Shown piece after piece: positions 10,557 to 18,453 of a stretch of DNA of 64,000 nucleotides (its first letter is position 1; each line of letters opens with the position of its first letter). The notes under the pieces are model-generated. The model was not told the origin of the DNA, did no database searches, and saw nothing but the letters and a program-made list of their open reading frames with translations. Both the position numbers and the translations under genes were made by a program. Source of the DNA: Curtobacterium sp. 458 (GTDB taxonomy: Bacteria > Actinomycetota > Actinomycetes > Actinomycetales > Microbacteriaceae); contig NZ_CP129104.1 of assembly GCF_030406605.1 (NCBI RefSeq), forward strand, positions 2,010,799-2,074,798, given 5' to 3'.

Positions 10557-11051
10557 ATGACCCTCCCGTCCTTCGTCCTCCGTGCAGCTTCGGGGGACGA
10601 GGACACGGCGTGCACGGACCTCTGGGTGTCCGCCGTCGCCGTCCGTGACGGTCTCCCCGAGTCCGACGCCGTGCGCCGACGCGCAGTGACGAAGTTCGGC
10701 GTGGACCGGGTCGCGCTCGTGGTGGCCGAGGACGGCGCGGGCATCGCCGGCTTCGTGCTCGTGACGGCACCGGGCACCGGTGGTGCCGGCGACCCGGCCG
10801 ACGCGGCGTACCTGTCGCTCCTGGCGGTGGCGCCGCGGGCACAGGGCCGTGGCGTCGGGCGGGAGCTGCTCGAGGCGGCCGTCACCGCGGCGGGCCGCGC
10901 GGGACACCCGCGGGTGGTCCTGCACGCGCTCGAGGACAACGCGCCCGCCGTCCGGCTCTACCGCGGTGCCGGGTTCCGGCCGGCCGGCGAGCCCTTCGCA
11001 CACCCGCTCAGCGGTCGATCGACGCGCGCCTGGGTCGCCGGGGGACGATGA
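10557..11051 (+). CDS. GNAT-family N-acetyltransferase
   Basis: A 164-residue protein with the acetyl-CoA binding loop in VAPRAQGRGVGRELL (Q/RxxGxG/A motif) and a typical end, ALEDNAPAVRLYRGAGFRP. The substrate is unknown. ATG 10557 lies 6 nt after TAGGCT (10545-10550), which itself overlaps the last codons of the monooxygenase gene, so it can be transcribed separately. Its 3' end overlaps the convergent VOC gene by 44 bp. Confidence 0.9.
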   Translation: MTLPSFVLRAASGDEDTACTDLWVSAVAVRDGLPESDAVRRRAVTKFGVDRVALVVAEDGAGIAGFVLVTAPGTGGAGDPADAAYLSLLAVAPRAQGRGVGRELLEAAVTAAGRAGHPRVVLHALEDNAPAVRLYRGAGFRPAGEPFAHPLSGRSTRAWVAGGR

Positions 11052-11736
11052 CGGCGGCGACCGCTCGCCACGTCGCCGCCAGGAGTGCCGACCAGGCGGG
11101 CACCGGCTCGGGGTGCAGTGCGTCGACGCCCGCGCGGCGGAACGGGGAGCCGTCCGCCCACGACGCGACGGCGGTCCGCAGTGCCCCGACGGGCTCGCGC
11201 CGCGCGTCCTCGGGGGACGGCCACGGCTCCCACTTCGCCCGGGGCGCGGTGAGCAGGTACGGCTGCGGGGTCGGGTAGCTCACGAGTTCGAGCGTCGAGC
11301 CCCACGGCGTCCGGGTGTACACGAAGCGGTTGCCCTCGCCGGCCTCGACGCCGCGCAGCTCCCGCGGGTCGGAGTTCCGCAGTCCGCCGGCTCGTTCGAC
11401 CTTCTCGAGCGCGGCGTCGATGTCGTCCACGTACAGGGCGACGTGCTGCCACCCGAGGTCCGACGGTGCGGCGGGGGAGTGCTGGTCCGGCCCGAGGTAC
11501 TCGAACAGCTCGAGCCCGGGCCCCTCCGGGAGCGCGAGCATCCGGATGGCACCCTGCGCCATGGTCGACGGGATCCCGAGGTAGCCGTGCACCTCCGGGG
11601 TGCTCCGTGGCTCCTCGGTCCGGCTCCGGACGTCGTAGAGGAACACGGCGTCGAGTGCCGCCTCGAAGAACGCCGTGGCAGCGTCGATGTCCGGCACCGT
11701 GACGCCCACGTGGTCGATCCTGATTCCCCTGCCCAT
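11008..11736 (-). CDS. VOC-superfamily (glyoxalase/dioxygenase-like) protein
   Basis: A 242-residue protein. The N-terminal 150 residues form a vicinal-oxygen-chelate unit: RIDHVGVTVPDIDAATAFFE with the first metal histidine, a central QHVALYVDDIDAALEKVE repeat, and TPWGSTLELVSYP at the end of the fold. The remaining 90 residues, including PRAKWEPWPSPEDARR, are an extension I do not recognise. Ligands H, H and E suggest a metal site. The function could be lyase, isomerase or resistance protein. Its stop lies inside the end of the convergent GNAT gene. Confidence 0.8.
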   Translation of the reverse strand: MGRGIRIDHVGVTVPDIDAATAFFEAALDAVFLYDVRSRTEEPRSTPEVHGYLGIPSTMAQGAIRMLALPEGPGLELFEYLGPDQHSPAAPSDLGWQHVALYVDDIDAALEKVERAGGLRNSDPRELRGVEAGEGNRFVYTRTPWGSTLELVSYPTPQPYLLTAPRAKWEPWPSPEDARREPVGALRTAVASWADGSPFRRAGVDALHPEPVPAWSALLAATWRAVAAVIVPRRPRRASIDR

Positions 11737-11831
11737 GGCTGGAGTGTGTCATCCGGGCCGTCCGACTCCTCGCCGGGGGTGCCTCCGATGCGGGGAAGGG
11801 TGCGGTTTCCCGCAGTGTCGGGCGGTCGCGC

Positions 11832-11880
11832 AGGTGAGGCTGCCCTCACCACGAAACCCCAGGTCAGGGCAGCCTCACCT
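11832..11880. promoter_or_regulatory. Two inverted DtxR/IdeR-like iron boxes
   Basis: AGGTGAGGCTGCCCTCACC (11832-11850) and the near-exact reverse complement at 11862-11880 form a 49-bp inverted pair. Each arm is itself a palindrome, GGTGAGG-N4-CCTCACC or close to it. The arms match the known DtxR/IdeR box (TTAGGTTAGGCTAACCTAA) at about 13 of 19 positions, including the AGG..AGGCT..CCT core. The second box abuts the -35 of the VIT transporter promoter. A hairpin role is an alternative. Confidence 0.65.
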
Positions 11881-11909
11881 TGCTGGCGGAACGTCCTGGA
11901 CGGTGGCAT
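11880..11909 (+). promoter_or_regulatory. Promoter of the VIT transporter gene
   Basis: TTGCTG (11880-11885) and TGGCAT (11904-11909) are separated by 18 bp, with the ATG 9 nt further on. The iron-box-like site ends on the -35, so repressor binding would block RNA polymerase. Confidence 0.5.
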
Positions 11910-11918
11910 CCTCGTCGC

Positions 11919-12638
11919 ATGTCGACCGCATCGGACCTCGTGCTCCCCGCCACCGATCACGACGCCACCAGCGCCGCGAAGCTCAACTGGCTCCGCGCCG
12001 GACTGCTCGGCGCGAACGACGGCATCGTGTCCGTCGCCGCCGTGCTCGTCGGCGTCGCCGGGGCGGGCGCCGGGACCGGCCCGGTCATCGCCGCCGGCAC
12101 CGCAGCGCTCGTGGGCGGGGCGGTCTCGATGGCGCTCGGCGAGTACGTCTCCGTGAGCGGTGCCCGTGATGCCCAGCGCACCGGTCAGGCCGCGCAGCAG
12201 GCGCAGCTCGAGGCGGAGTCCGAGGACGCCGACACCATCGCGGCGCACTACCGGGGGCTCGGGGTCGCGCCGGAGGTGGCCTCTTCGGTCGCGGCCGAGC
12301 TCGTCCGACCCGAGGTCCGGGCGCTCCGGGCCGAGGCCGCCCTCCGCGACGCCGAGGACGAGGTCGTCAGCCCGTGGCGTGCCGCCTGGGTCTCCGCGGC
12401 GACCTTCACCACGGGGGCGGCGCTGCCGTTCCTCGCGATGCTCCTCGCGCCCGAGGCCGTGCGGGTCGCGGTGACCGTCGTGGCCGTCCTCGTCGCGCTC
12501 GCCGTCACCGGGGCGACCGGTGCTGCGCTCGGTGGGGCTGCCCGGGGCCGTGCGACGATCCGCGTCGTCGTGGGTGGCGCACTGGCGCTCGCCGCGACCT
12601 ACGCCGCCGGTGCGCTGCTCGGGGCGCACGCGGTCTGA
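11919..12638 (+). CDS. VIT1/CCC1-family Fe2+/Mn2+ transporter
   Basis: A 239-residue membrane protein. It starts with LNWLRAGLLGANDGIVSVAAVLVGVAGA, the conserved first helix of vacuolar-iron-transporter-like proteins, then GGAVSMALGEYVSVSGARDAQ. An acidic cytoplasmic segment rich in E and D (about residues 88-150) forms the metal-binding domain, and three hydrophobic helices follow. Bacterial members export or sequester iron and manganese. The DtxR-like boxes upstream support an iron link, although a plain repressor model would lower expression at high iron; activation by an iron-loaded regulator is equally possible. Confidence 0.88.
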   Translation: MSTASDLVLPATDHDATSAAKLNWLRAGLLGANDGIVSVAAVLVGVAGAGAGTGPVIAAGTAALVGGAVSMALGEYVSVSGARDAQRTGQAAQQAQLEAESEDADTIAAHYRGLGVAPEVASSVAAELVRPEVRALRAEAALRDAEDEVVSPWRAAWVSAATFTTGAALPFLAMLLAPEAVRVAVTVVAVLVALAVTGATGAALGGAARGRATIRVVVGGALALAATYAAGALLGAHAV

Positions 12639-12645
12639 CGTCCGG

Positions 12646-13107
12646 TCAGGCCTCGGCTGCGGCCGCCTCGGCGGCCAGCGCGGCGTTCCGCGTCGACAGC
12701 AGCCGGCGCAGGTAGCCGTCCAGGACGAGGAGCTCGGCGAGCCGTCCGACGGGTCCGAAGGGCGCCGTGACGACGACGTCGTCGACCATCCGCGTGCCGG
12801 TGCCGGCGCGTTCGAAGCGGTGCTCGTGCCGGAACCGGGCGAACGGCCCACGCACCTGTTCGTCGACGAACCGGTGTGGAGCCTCCAGTGCGGTGATGCG
12901 GCTCGTGAGCCGCCAGACGACGCCGAGGTGGCGGGCGCGGAACGTGACCGTCTCGCCGAGGCCGATCCTGCCGCTCATCACGCCGCCGACGGCGTGCTCG
13001 CCCGTCCCGGCGAGGGAGCGCTCGTGCGTGCCGATGTCGAGGGACAGCGCGAACGCCTGCTCGGGCGGGCAGTCGAGGTGGGTGTCGAGCCGGAACCGGA
13101 CCGTCAC
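12646..13107 (-). CDS. SRPBCC (START-like) domain protein
   Basis: A 153-residue single-domain protein beginning VTVRFRLDTHLDCPPEQAFAL and containing MVDDVVVTAPFGPVGRLAELLVL, the C-terminal helix pattern of polyketide-cyclase/START-like ligand-binding folds. The pattern FVDEQVRGPFARFRHEHRFE is typical of the actinobacterial cell-division-inhibitor-like or polyketide cyclase annotation. GTG 13107 lies 14 nt after the GNAT stop, so the two genes form an operon. The ligand is unknown. Confidence 0.8.
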   Translation of the reverse strand: MTVRFRLDTHLDCPPEQAFALSLDIGTHERSLAGTGEHAVGGVMSGRIGLGETVTFRARHLGVVWRLTSRITALEAPHRFVDEQVRGPFARFRHEHRFERAGTGTRMVDDVVVTAPFGPVGRLAELLVLDGYLRRLLSTRNAALAAEAAAAEA

Positions 13108-13121
13108 GCGGCGGGCCAGCC

Positions 13122-13697
13122 CTACGGGGCGGCGTGCCAGCCCTGCGGAGCCGACCGGTCGTCGTCGCGGAGGACCGCGGCGAGCGCCTCGTCGTGTCGT
13201 CGACCACGGTGCACGCTGGCCGAGCGTCGGAGGCCCTCGAACGACATGCCGACGCGGCGGGCGATCGCGGCGGAGGGACGGTTCGTCGCGATCGCACGCC
13301 ACTGCACGCGGACGAGGCCGAGGCCGTGCGGCGGCTCGGCGAACGCCCAGTCCACGATGCGGGAGACCGCCTCCGTCGTGAACCCGTGCCCGCGGCCGTC
13401 GGGGTGGACGGCGTAGCCGACCTCCGCGGACCCGTCCGCGATGCCGAACAGCTCGACCGTGCCGAGCAACCGCGGGTCCTCGGCGCGGCGCATCGCCCAC
13501 GCGAGCCGGGAGCCCTCGGCCCAGCCCGTACGGCACCGCTCGAGCCACTCCGCGAACTCGGCGTGACCGTACGGCACGGGGACCGGGGTGTACGCGATGA
13601 CGTCCGGGTCCGTGGCGTACGCGATGACGGCGTCGGCGTCGGACTGCTCCGGCGGCGAGAGCACCAGGCGGTCCGTCCTGAACGTCACGGGGTCCAT
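13122..13697 (-). CDS. RimJ/RimL-type GNAT acetyltransferase
   Basis: A 191-residue protein with FRTDRLVLSPPEQSDADAV at the start, the GYAVHPDGRGHGFTTEAV acetyl-CoA loop and NRPSAAIARRVGMSFEGLRR, all typical of the ribosomal-protein-acetyltransferase-like branch. The substrate is unknown. The first gene of a two-gene operon with the SRPBCC gene, it is divergent from the dipeptidase (52 bp apart). Confidence 0.88.
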   Translation of the reverse strand: MDPVTFRTDRLVLSPPEQSDADAVIAYATDPDVIAYTPVPVPYGHAEFAEWLERCRTGWAEGSRLAWAMRRAEDPRLLGTVELFGIADGSAEVGYAVHPDGRGHGFTTEAVSRIVDWAFAEPPHGLGLVRVQWRAIATNRPSAAIARRVGMSFEGLRRSASVHRGRRHDEALAAVLRDDDRSAPQGWHAAP

Positions 13698-13749
13698 GGG
13701 CCGAGCCTAGCGACGGGGCGACCGCGGGCGGCTGCGGTACCGTCGGCGG

Positions 13750-14775
13750 ATGACTGTGTTCCCGGTGATCGACGGCCACAACGACCTGCCCTGGGAGCGG
13801 CGCGACACCCACGGCTCCGGGGTCGAGGGCATCGACACCGAGGAGGGCTCGCTCCACACCGACGTGCCGAAGCTCCGGGCGGGCGGGGTGGTCGGGCAGT
13901 TCTGGTCGGTGTTCGTGCCCTGCTCCGAACCCGACCCCGTCCGGACGACGCTGCAGCAGATCGACCTCGCGCTCCGGATCGTCGAGCGGTACCCGGAGAC
14001 CTTCGCCCTCGCCCGGACCGCGGCCGAGGTGCGGGCAGCGGTGGCCGACGGACGCATCGCGTCGCTGCTCGGCGCCGAAGGCGGCCACTCGATCGGCGAC
14101 GACCTCGCCGTCCTCCGGTCGTTCGCACGCCTCGGGGTCCGCTACATGACCCTGACGCACAACGACGACACCCCCTGGGCGGACTCGGCGACGGGCGCGC
14201 ACCCGCACGGCGGCCTCACCGACCGCGGCCGAGAGGTCGTGGCGGAGATGGAGCGCACGGGCGTGCTCGTCGACCTGTCGCACACCGCCCCCGCGACGAT
14301 GCACGACACGCTCGACGTCGCGACCCGGCCCGTGCTCTTCAGCCACTCGTCCACCCGGGCCGTGTGCGACCACCCGCGGAACGTGCCCGACGACGTCCTC
14401 GAGCGGCTGCCGGACAACGGCGGTGTCGTGATGATCACCTTCGTGCCGGCGTTCGTGTCGCGGGCCTACGCCGACTGGGAAGCAGACGGGTCGGTGGGGG
14501 AGGCGCCGCTCGTCACCGTGGCGGAGGTCGCGGACCACGTCGAGCACGCCCGCGACGTCGCCGGCATCGCGCACGTGGGGATCGGTGGCGACTACGACGG
14601 GACGCCGGTGCTGCCGCCGGACCTGCGGGACGTGTCGCGGTACCCGGTCCTGGCGGACGAGCTGGTCCGGCGGGGATGGAACGACGACGACCTGCTGGCG
14701 TTGGCCGGCGGGAACGTGCTGCGGGTGCTCGAGGCGACGGACGAGGCGTTCGCGCGGACTACGGGGGTGGGCTGA
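13750..14775 (+). CDS. Membrane-dipeptidase-family (M19) zinc dipeptidase
   Basis: A 341-residue enzyme hydrolysing dipeptides, often with a C-terminal D-residue. Zinc motifs are present: VIDGHNDLPWE (HxD), GAEGGHSI with the bridging glutamate, LVDLSHTAP, FSHSSTRAVCDHPRNVPDD and VGIGGDYDG. No signal peptide is visible, so it is probably cytoplasmic despite the family name. ATG 13750 sits 6 nt after TACCGT (13738-13743), a leaderless arrangement. A strong hairpin follows the gene. Confidence 0.93.
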   Translation: MTVFPVIDGHNDLPWERRDTHGSGVEGIDTEEGSLHTDVPKLRAGGVVGQFWSVFVPCSEPDPVRTTLQQIDLALRIVERYPETFALARTAAEVRAAVADGRIASLLGAEGGHSIGDDLAVLRSFARLGVRYMTLTHNDDTPWADSATGAHPHGGLTDRGREVVAEMERTGVLVDLSHTAPATMHDTLDVATRPVLFSHSSTRAVCDHPRNVPDDVLERLPDNGGVVMITFVPAFVSRAYADWEADGSVGEAPLVTVAEVADHVEHARDVAGIAHVGIGGDYDGTPVLPPDLRDVSRYPVLADELVRRGWNDDDLLALAGGNVLRVLEATDEAFARTTGVG

Positions 14776-14776
14776 G

Positions 14777-14811
14777 GCGACGCGACGCGACGCGACGCTA
14801 CGCGGCGCGAC
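14777..14811. repeat. GCGAC pentanucleotide tandem repeat
   Basis: Four exact GCGAC units are followed by three degenerate ones (GCTAC, GCGGC, GCGAC). It begins right after the dipeptidase stop codon, where length change would not affect coding. Confidence 0.9.
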
Positions 14812-14854
14812 TCGGCCTGCGTCGTGTTCGGCACGTCGCGCGTGTCGCACCACG

Positions 14855-14900
14855 GGGACGACGTCGAACCGGCCTCGTGACCCGGTTCGACGTCGTTCCC
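14855..14900 (+). terminator. Hairpin after the dipeptidase gene
   Basis: The 15 bases at 14858-14872 pair exactly with 14882-14896 around a 9-nt loop. A further GGG/CCC pair extends the stem past a one-base bulge. There is no T run, as usual for high-GC actinobacterial terminators. Confidence 0.7.
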
Positions 14901-15095
14901 GAGGTTCGATCCGGCGGCCGGCGCCCGGCGCCCGGCGGACGCGGTGCTCCGCTGCATCGTGCCTCGTACCGGTGCGTCACGGACCAGGGCGAACCCGGCT
15001 CCGCTCGGTAGGCTCGCACCGCAGGCGCACAGGAGCGCACCGCACGCCGGACCGCCCCTGACGGCGGCGCGGCCCGACCCGGAGGAACGGACCAG

Positions 15096-16034
15096 ATGAG
15101 CGGCACCATCCACGACAACATCTCGCAGGCGTTCGGGAACACCCCGCTCGTCCGGCTGAACCGGCTGCCGCGCGAGGGCAGCGCCGAGATCCTCGCGAAG
15201 CTCGAGTTCTACAACCCCGGCGCGAGCGTCAAGGACCGCCTGGGTGTCGCGATCATCGACGCGGCCGAGGAGTCCGGCGAGCTGCAGGCCGGCGGCACGA
15301 TCGTCGAGGGGTCGTCGGGCAACACCGGCATCGCCCTCGCCCTCGTCGGTGCGGCCCGCGGCTACCGAGTCGTCATCACGATGCCCGAGACGATGAGCGT
15401 CGAGCGTCGCGCCCTCATCCGCGCCTACGGTGCCGAGGTCGTCCTGACGCCCGGCCCCGAGGGCATGAAGGGAGCCGTGGCGCGCGCCGAGCAGATCGTC
15501 GAGGAGACCCCCGGAGCGATCCTGGCGCACCAGTTCGAGACGCCCGCGAACGCCGCCATCCACCGCCGGACCACCGCCGAGGAGATCCTCCGCGACACCG
15601 AGGGACACGTCGACGTGTTCATCGCGGGCGTCGGCACGGGCGGCACGATCACGGGTGTCGGTCAGGTCCTCAAGGAACGCGTGCCGGGCGTCCAGGTCAT
15701 CGCCGTCGAGCCGAAGGACTCGCCGCTGCTGACCGAGGGCAAGGCCGGCCCGCACAAGATCCAGGGCATCGGCGCGAACTTCGTGCCGGAGGTCCTCGAC
15801 CGCAGCGTCATCGACGAGGTCTTCGACGTCGAGCTCGACGACGCCCTGCGCGTGGCCCGAGACCTCGGGACGCAGGAGGGCATCCTGTCGGGCATCTCCT
15901 CCGGCGCGATCATCCACGCCGCGATCGAGGTCGGTGCCCGCCCGGAGAACGCCGGCAAGCGCATCGTCGCGATCGTCTGCGACACCGGTGAGCGTTACCT
16001 CTCGACGGTGCTCTTCGAGGGGCTCACTGCGTGA
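15096..16034 (+). CDS. cysK: Cysteine synthase A (O-acetylserine sulfhydrylase)
   Basis: A 312-residue cytoplasmic PLP enzyme making cysteine from O-acetylserine and sulfide. It shows the PLP lysine K46 in NPGASVKDRLG, the EGSSGNTGIALA phosphate/substrate loop, the GVGTGGTITG phosphate-binding loop and LSGISSGA near the C-terminus. The first gene of cysK-cysE, it has a TAGGCT -10 at 15009-15014, a leader of about 75 nt and a GGAGGAAC ribosome site. The stop overlaps the cysE GTG by 4 bp. Confidence 0.97.
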   Translation: MSGTIHDNISQAFGNTPLVRLNRLPREGSAEILAKLEFYNPGASVKDRLGVAIIDAAEESGELQAGGTIVEGSSGNTGIALALVGAARGYRVVITMPETMSVERRALIRAYGAEVVLTPGPEGMKGAVARAEQIVEETPGAILAHQFETPANAAIHRRTTAEEILRDTEGHVDVFIAGVGTGGTITGVGQVLKERVPGVQVIAVEPKDSPLLTEGKAGPHKIQGIGANFVPEVLDRSVIDEVFDVELDDALRVARDLGTQEGILSGISSGAIIHAAIEVGARPENAGKRIVAIVCDTGERYLSTVLFEGLTA

Positions 16035-16615
16035 CGTCAGCCCGTCGGCGCGGCGTGCTGCGGACCATCCGGGAGGACCTGGCCGCAGCACGCCGCGGTG
16101 ACCCCGCAGCACGTGGGGACCTCGAGAACGCGGTCGTCTACTCCGGCCTGCACGCGATCTGGACCTACCGGTTGACGCACCGGCTCTGGCTCGCGCGAGG
16201 ACTGCCGGGGTCGCGCTTCGCCGCCCGGGTCGTCGCGCAGGTCGCCCGGTCGGTCACCGGCATCGAGATCCACCCGGGTGCGCGCATCGGCCGCCGGTTC
16301 TTCATCGACCACGGCATGGGGGTCGTCATCGGCGAGACCGCGGTGGTCGGCGACGACGTGGTGCTCTTCCACGGCGTGACGCTCGGCGGCCGGGGTGGCG
16401 AGCACGGGCCGGGCGCGCGGCGGCACCCGCGGGTGGGGGACCGGGTGGTGCTCGGTGCCGGATCGTCCCTCATCGGGGCGATCACGGTCGGCGCGGACTC
16501 CGTCGTGGGCGCGAACACGGTCGTCACGAAGGACGTGCCGGCGGGGTCGGTGGTGACCGGTGTGGCCGGGACGGCCCGCCCGCGCTCCGGTCACGAGGGC
16601 GTGCCCCCGCTCTGA
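16031..16615 (+). CDS. cysE: Serine O-acetyltransferase
   Basis: A 194-residue hexapeptide-repeat enzyme supplying O-acetylserine to CysK. The left-handed beta-helix is visible from IEIHPGARIGRRFFIDHG through GVVIGETAVVGDDVVLFHGVTLGG to ITVGADSVVGANTVVTKDVP. It is of the short class lacking the long N-terminal helical domain of the enterobacterial enzyme. Translational coupling with cysK fits the cysteine synthase complex. Confidence 0.96.
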   Translation: MTSARRRGVLRTIREDLAAARRGDPAARGDLENAVVYSGLHAIWTYRLTHRLWLARGLPGSRFAARVVAQVARSVTGIEIHPGARIGRRFFIDHGMGVVIGETAVVGDDVVLFHGVTLGGRGGEHGPGARRHPRVGDRVVLGAGSSLIGAITVGADSVVGANTVVTKDVPAGSVVTGVAGTARPRSGHEGVPPL

Positions 16616-16666
16616 CGCGCAGCCCGGTCGCGGCGACACGGGTCGCAGCGACCTCCGGTCGCGGTC

Positions 16667-16713
16667 CCGGACGGGAGGCACGGCGCGCTCCGTGCGCGCC
16701 GGGCCTCGTCCGG
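16667..16713. terminator. Bidirectional terminator-like hairpin, repeat-family member
   Basis: 16667-16687 pairs imperfectly with 16695-16713 (CCGGACGGGAGGCACGGCGCG against CCGGACGAGGCCCGGCGCG read on the other strand). It lies between the convergent cysE and excalibur genes and contains the dispersed GGACGGGAGGCACGG core. Confidence 0.65.
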
Positions 16714-16725
16714 TGCGTGGTCGGG

Positions 16726-17025
16726 TCAGCTCTTCTCGCAGGCGATGCCGTCGGCGTCGCGGTCGAGCTTCTTGTTGGCCGCGTAAAGCTTGTCGTCCTT
16801 CTTGACGGTGCCCTTGAGTGCGCGGTACGTCACCTTGCCGGCCGAGGTCACCTTGTTCTTGGTGACGGACTTCTTCGCGATCCCGCCGGAGTACACGCGG
16901 TGCACGGCGTCGCAGTTCTTGTAGACGGTGGGGGCGGCCTGTGCGGCCGAGGCGCCGCCGACGACGGCGGTGGCGGCGAGGACGACGCTCGCGGCCGCCA
17001 TGCTGAGTGATCGGGTCATCTGCAT
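16726..17025 (-). CDS. Secreted excalibur calcium-binding domain protein
   Basis: A 99-residue protein with a Sec signal peptide (hydrophobic run about residues 8-22, cleavage near AQAA). A C-terminal excalibur domain is spread over YKNCDAVHRVYSGGI and NKKLDRDADGIACE, where the DRDADG loop would bind calcium and the two cysteines would pair. Compared with the compact family pattern, about 35 Lys-rich residues are inserted between the NC and the DxDxDG parts. The ATG at 17025 lies 6 nt after TAGTCT, so the mRNA is leaderless. Confidence 0.88.
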   Translation of the reverse strand: MQMTRSLSMAAASVVLAATAVVGGASAAQAAPTVYKNCDAVHRVYSGGIAKKSVTKNKVTSAGKVTYRALKGTVKKDDKLYAANKKLDRDADGIACEKS

Positions 17026-17098
17026 CCGCTCAGACTAGGGCCACCGCGAGGATCACTCATACCCCCGATCGGGGCCCGACCTCGGGCATGCTGGGGGC

Positions 17099-17482
17099 AT
17101 GGACGGAGCAAGCCTGCACGAGGTGGCTGCGCGGACCGCGATGGGTCTGCCAGCGGTCGAGGAGACGCAGCCGTTCGGCGAGGGAGCCGTCGTCTACAAG
17201 GTGGTCGGCAAGATGTTCGTCATGACGTCCGAGCTGCGGGGCGTCCCGATCGTCAACCTGAAGTGCGCCCCGCCGCACGGAGCGGCGCTCGTCCGCGACC
17301 TGGCCGAGGTGACGCCGGGCTGGCACATGAACAAGCGGCACTGGATCACCCTCGCGCCCGGGGACGGCATCGACGAGACCCTCGTGGAGGACCTCGTCGC
17401 GAACGCGTACGACCTCGTGGTCGCCGGGCTGCCGCGCGCGAAGCGACCGATCGACCCCGTCCGCCGCACCCTGCCCGACTGA
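17099..17482 (+). CDS. MmcQ/YjbR-family protein
   Basis: A 127-residue small protein of the CyaY-like-fold MmcQ/YjbR family. Visible features are AMGLPAVEETQPFGEGAVVYKVVGKMF, the NLKCAPPHGAALV strand-helix and PGWHMNKRHWITL with the conserved HW, then an acidic helix. Members are annotated as DNA-binding but the role is unclear. ATG 17099 is 6 nt after CATGCT (17087-17092). It is divergent from the excalibur gene across 73 bp that contains both -10 boxes. Confidence 0.88.
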   Translation: MDGASLHEVAARTAMGLPAVEETQPFGEGAVVYKVVGKMFVMTSELRGVPIVNLKCAPPHGAALVRDLAEVTPGWHMNKRHWITLAPGDGIDETLVEDLVANAYDLVVAGLPRAKRPIDPVRRTLPD

Positions 17483-17497
17483 CGACGACCCGCTGGG

Positions 17498-18127
17498 TCA
17501 GCCGCGTGCGAGTGCCTTGTCGAGCAGGACCCGCACCTTCGGCGCCACCGGACGACCCGCGTCGAGGACGGCACGCGCGCGTTCGGCGCTGACCCCGGCG
17601 AAGAGCTCGCCGATCGTCACGCCGTGGTCCGGCCGGTCTCGTACCTCGACGCCGTCACCGGCCTGCACCGGCCCGGACCGGACCACGCGGAAGTAGGCGC
17701 CGGGACGACCCTCCTCCGTGAAGCGTCGGACCCACTTGTCGAAGCGCATCCGGCGGGCGAAGGTACCGCACGGGATCCGCGGGATCGTGACCTCGAGGAC
17801 GAGGGAGTCGCCGACGTGCCAGCGCTCGCCGGTGACCGCGCCGGTCACGTCGAGCCCCGAGGTCCGCAGGTTCTCACCGAACAGCCCCGGCGGGACGTCG
17901 CGGCCCAGTGCGTCGGCGAAGAACGCGGCGTCCTCGTCCGCGTACGCGTAGACCGCCTGGTCCTCGCCGCCGTGGTGCTTCCGGTCGGCCTGCACGTCGG
18001 CGTACAGGCCGAGCGGGCGGACCCGGACCGGCCCCTCGACCGGACGCTTGTCGATGGCCGTGACGCCGATCGTCCCGGAGTCGGGCAGGAGCCGCTCGAC
18101 GCGGCAGACGGCGGTCACCAGGGGCAC
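17498..18127 (-). CDS. MOSC-domain protein (YiiM-like)
   Basis: A 209-residue MOSC protein, a beta fold that handles sulfur or molybdenum cofactor intermediates via a conserved cysteine. It shows KRPVEGPVRVRPLGLYADVQAD, the VYAYADEDAAFF segment, GENLRTSGLDV and the cysteine in IPRIPCGTFARRM, then a C-terminal three-helix region (FRVVRSGPVQAGD onward), as in E. coli YiiM. YiiM reduces N-hydroxylated purine analogues, a possible role here. GTG 18127 is 6 nt after CATGCT, a leaderless start. Confidence 0.88.
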   Translation of the reverse strand: MPLVTAVCRVERLLPDSGTIGVTAIDKRPVEGPVRVRPLGLYADVQADRKHHGGEDQAVYAYADEDAAFFADALGRDVPPGLFGENLRTSGLDVTGAVTGERWHVGDSLVLEVTIPRIPCGTFARRMRFDKWVRRFTEEGRPGAYFRVVRSGPVQAGDGVEVRDRPDHGVTIGELFAGVSAERARAVLDAGRPVAPKVRVLLDKALARG

Positions 18128-18244
18128 GGCACCAGCATGCCGTACGGAGGCCAGCGGCAGAAGTCGGGTGCCGCGTGTGACGAAGTGCCGTCCTGCTCCG
18201 TCCTGTCGGTGGAGGCCGTCTCCACGGCCCGAGGAGGAACGACC

Positions 18245-18397
18245 ATGACCGACACCCCGAACCCGCGCACCGACCCCCGTCACCGCACCGCGCGGACGCA
18301 CCTGCTCGCGCAGGCGCGGGTCCGTGCCCTCGCCGCTCGGCCGGTCGGACCGTTCCGGGTGACCTCGGCGCACGGGTTCCGCGCAGGTGCCCGGTGA
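18245..18397 (+). CDS. 50-residue basic protein, unknown
   Basis: A short reading frame with a very strong ribosome site (GAGGAGGAAC) 4 nt before ATG 18245. The product begins MTDTPNPRTDPRHRTARTH, is rich in R, T and A and has no membrane segment or cysteine. It lies 56 nt upstream of the ECF sigma factor in the same direction and may be co-transcribed or act as a leader peptide. No family is recognised. The ribosome site is the main support. Confidence 0.5.
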   Translation: MTDTPNPRTDPRHRTARTHLLAQARVRALAARPVGPFRVTSAHGFRAGAR

Positions 18398-18453
18398 GCG
18401 GGACGTCCGCCCGTGCTCAGGAAGACCCCATCCGACCCCGGTAGAAGGATCCC

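Larger units (their letters stand above)
14776..15095. other. 320-bp intergenic region between dipeptidase and cysK
   Basis: It holds a 5-bp microsatellite, a terminator-like hairpin and, near its right end, the cysK promoter: TAGGCT at 15009-15014 and a GGAGGAA ribosome site near 15080. The remaining sequence is GC-rich without a convincing coding frame. Confidence 0.7.

Noticed and set aside
11832..11880. Simple terminator for the upstream gene
   Set aside because: Both flanking genes are transcribed away from this point (the VOC gene leftward, VIT rightward), so no transcript needs ending here; an operator is the better reading.
14895..14915. T-arm-like GGTTCGATCC suggesting a tRNA
   Set aside because: The flanking bases do not form a 5-bp T-stem, and no acceptor, anticodon or D-arm is found around it.
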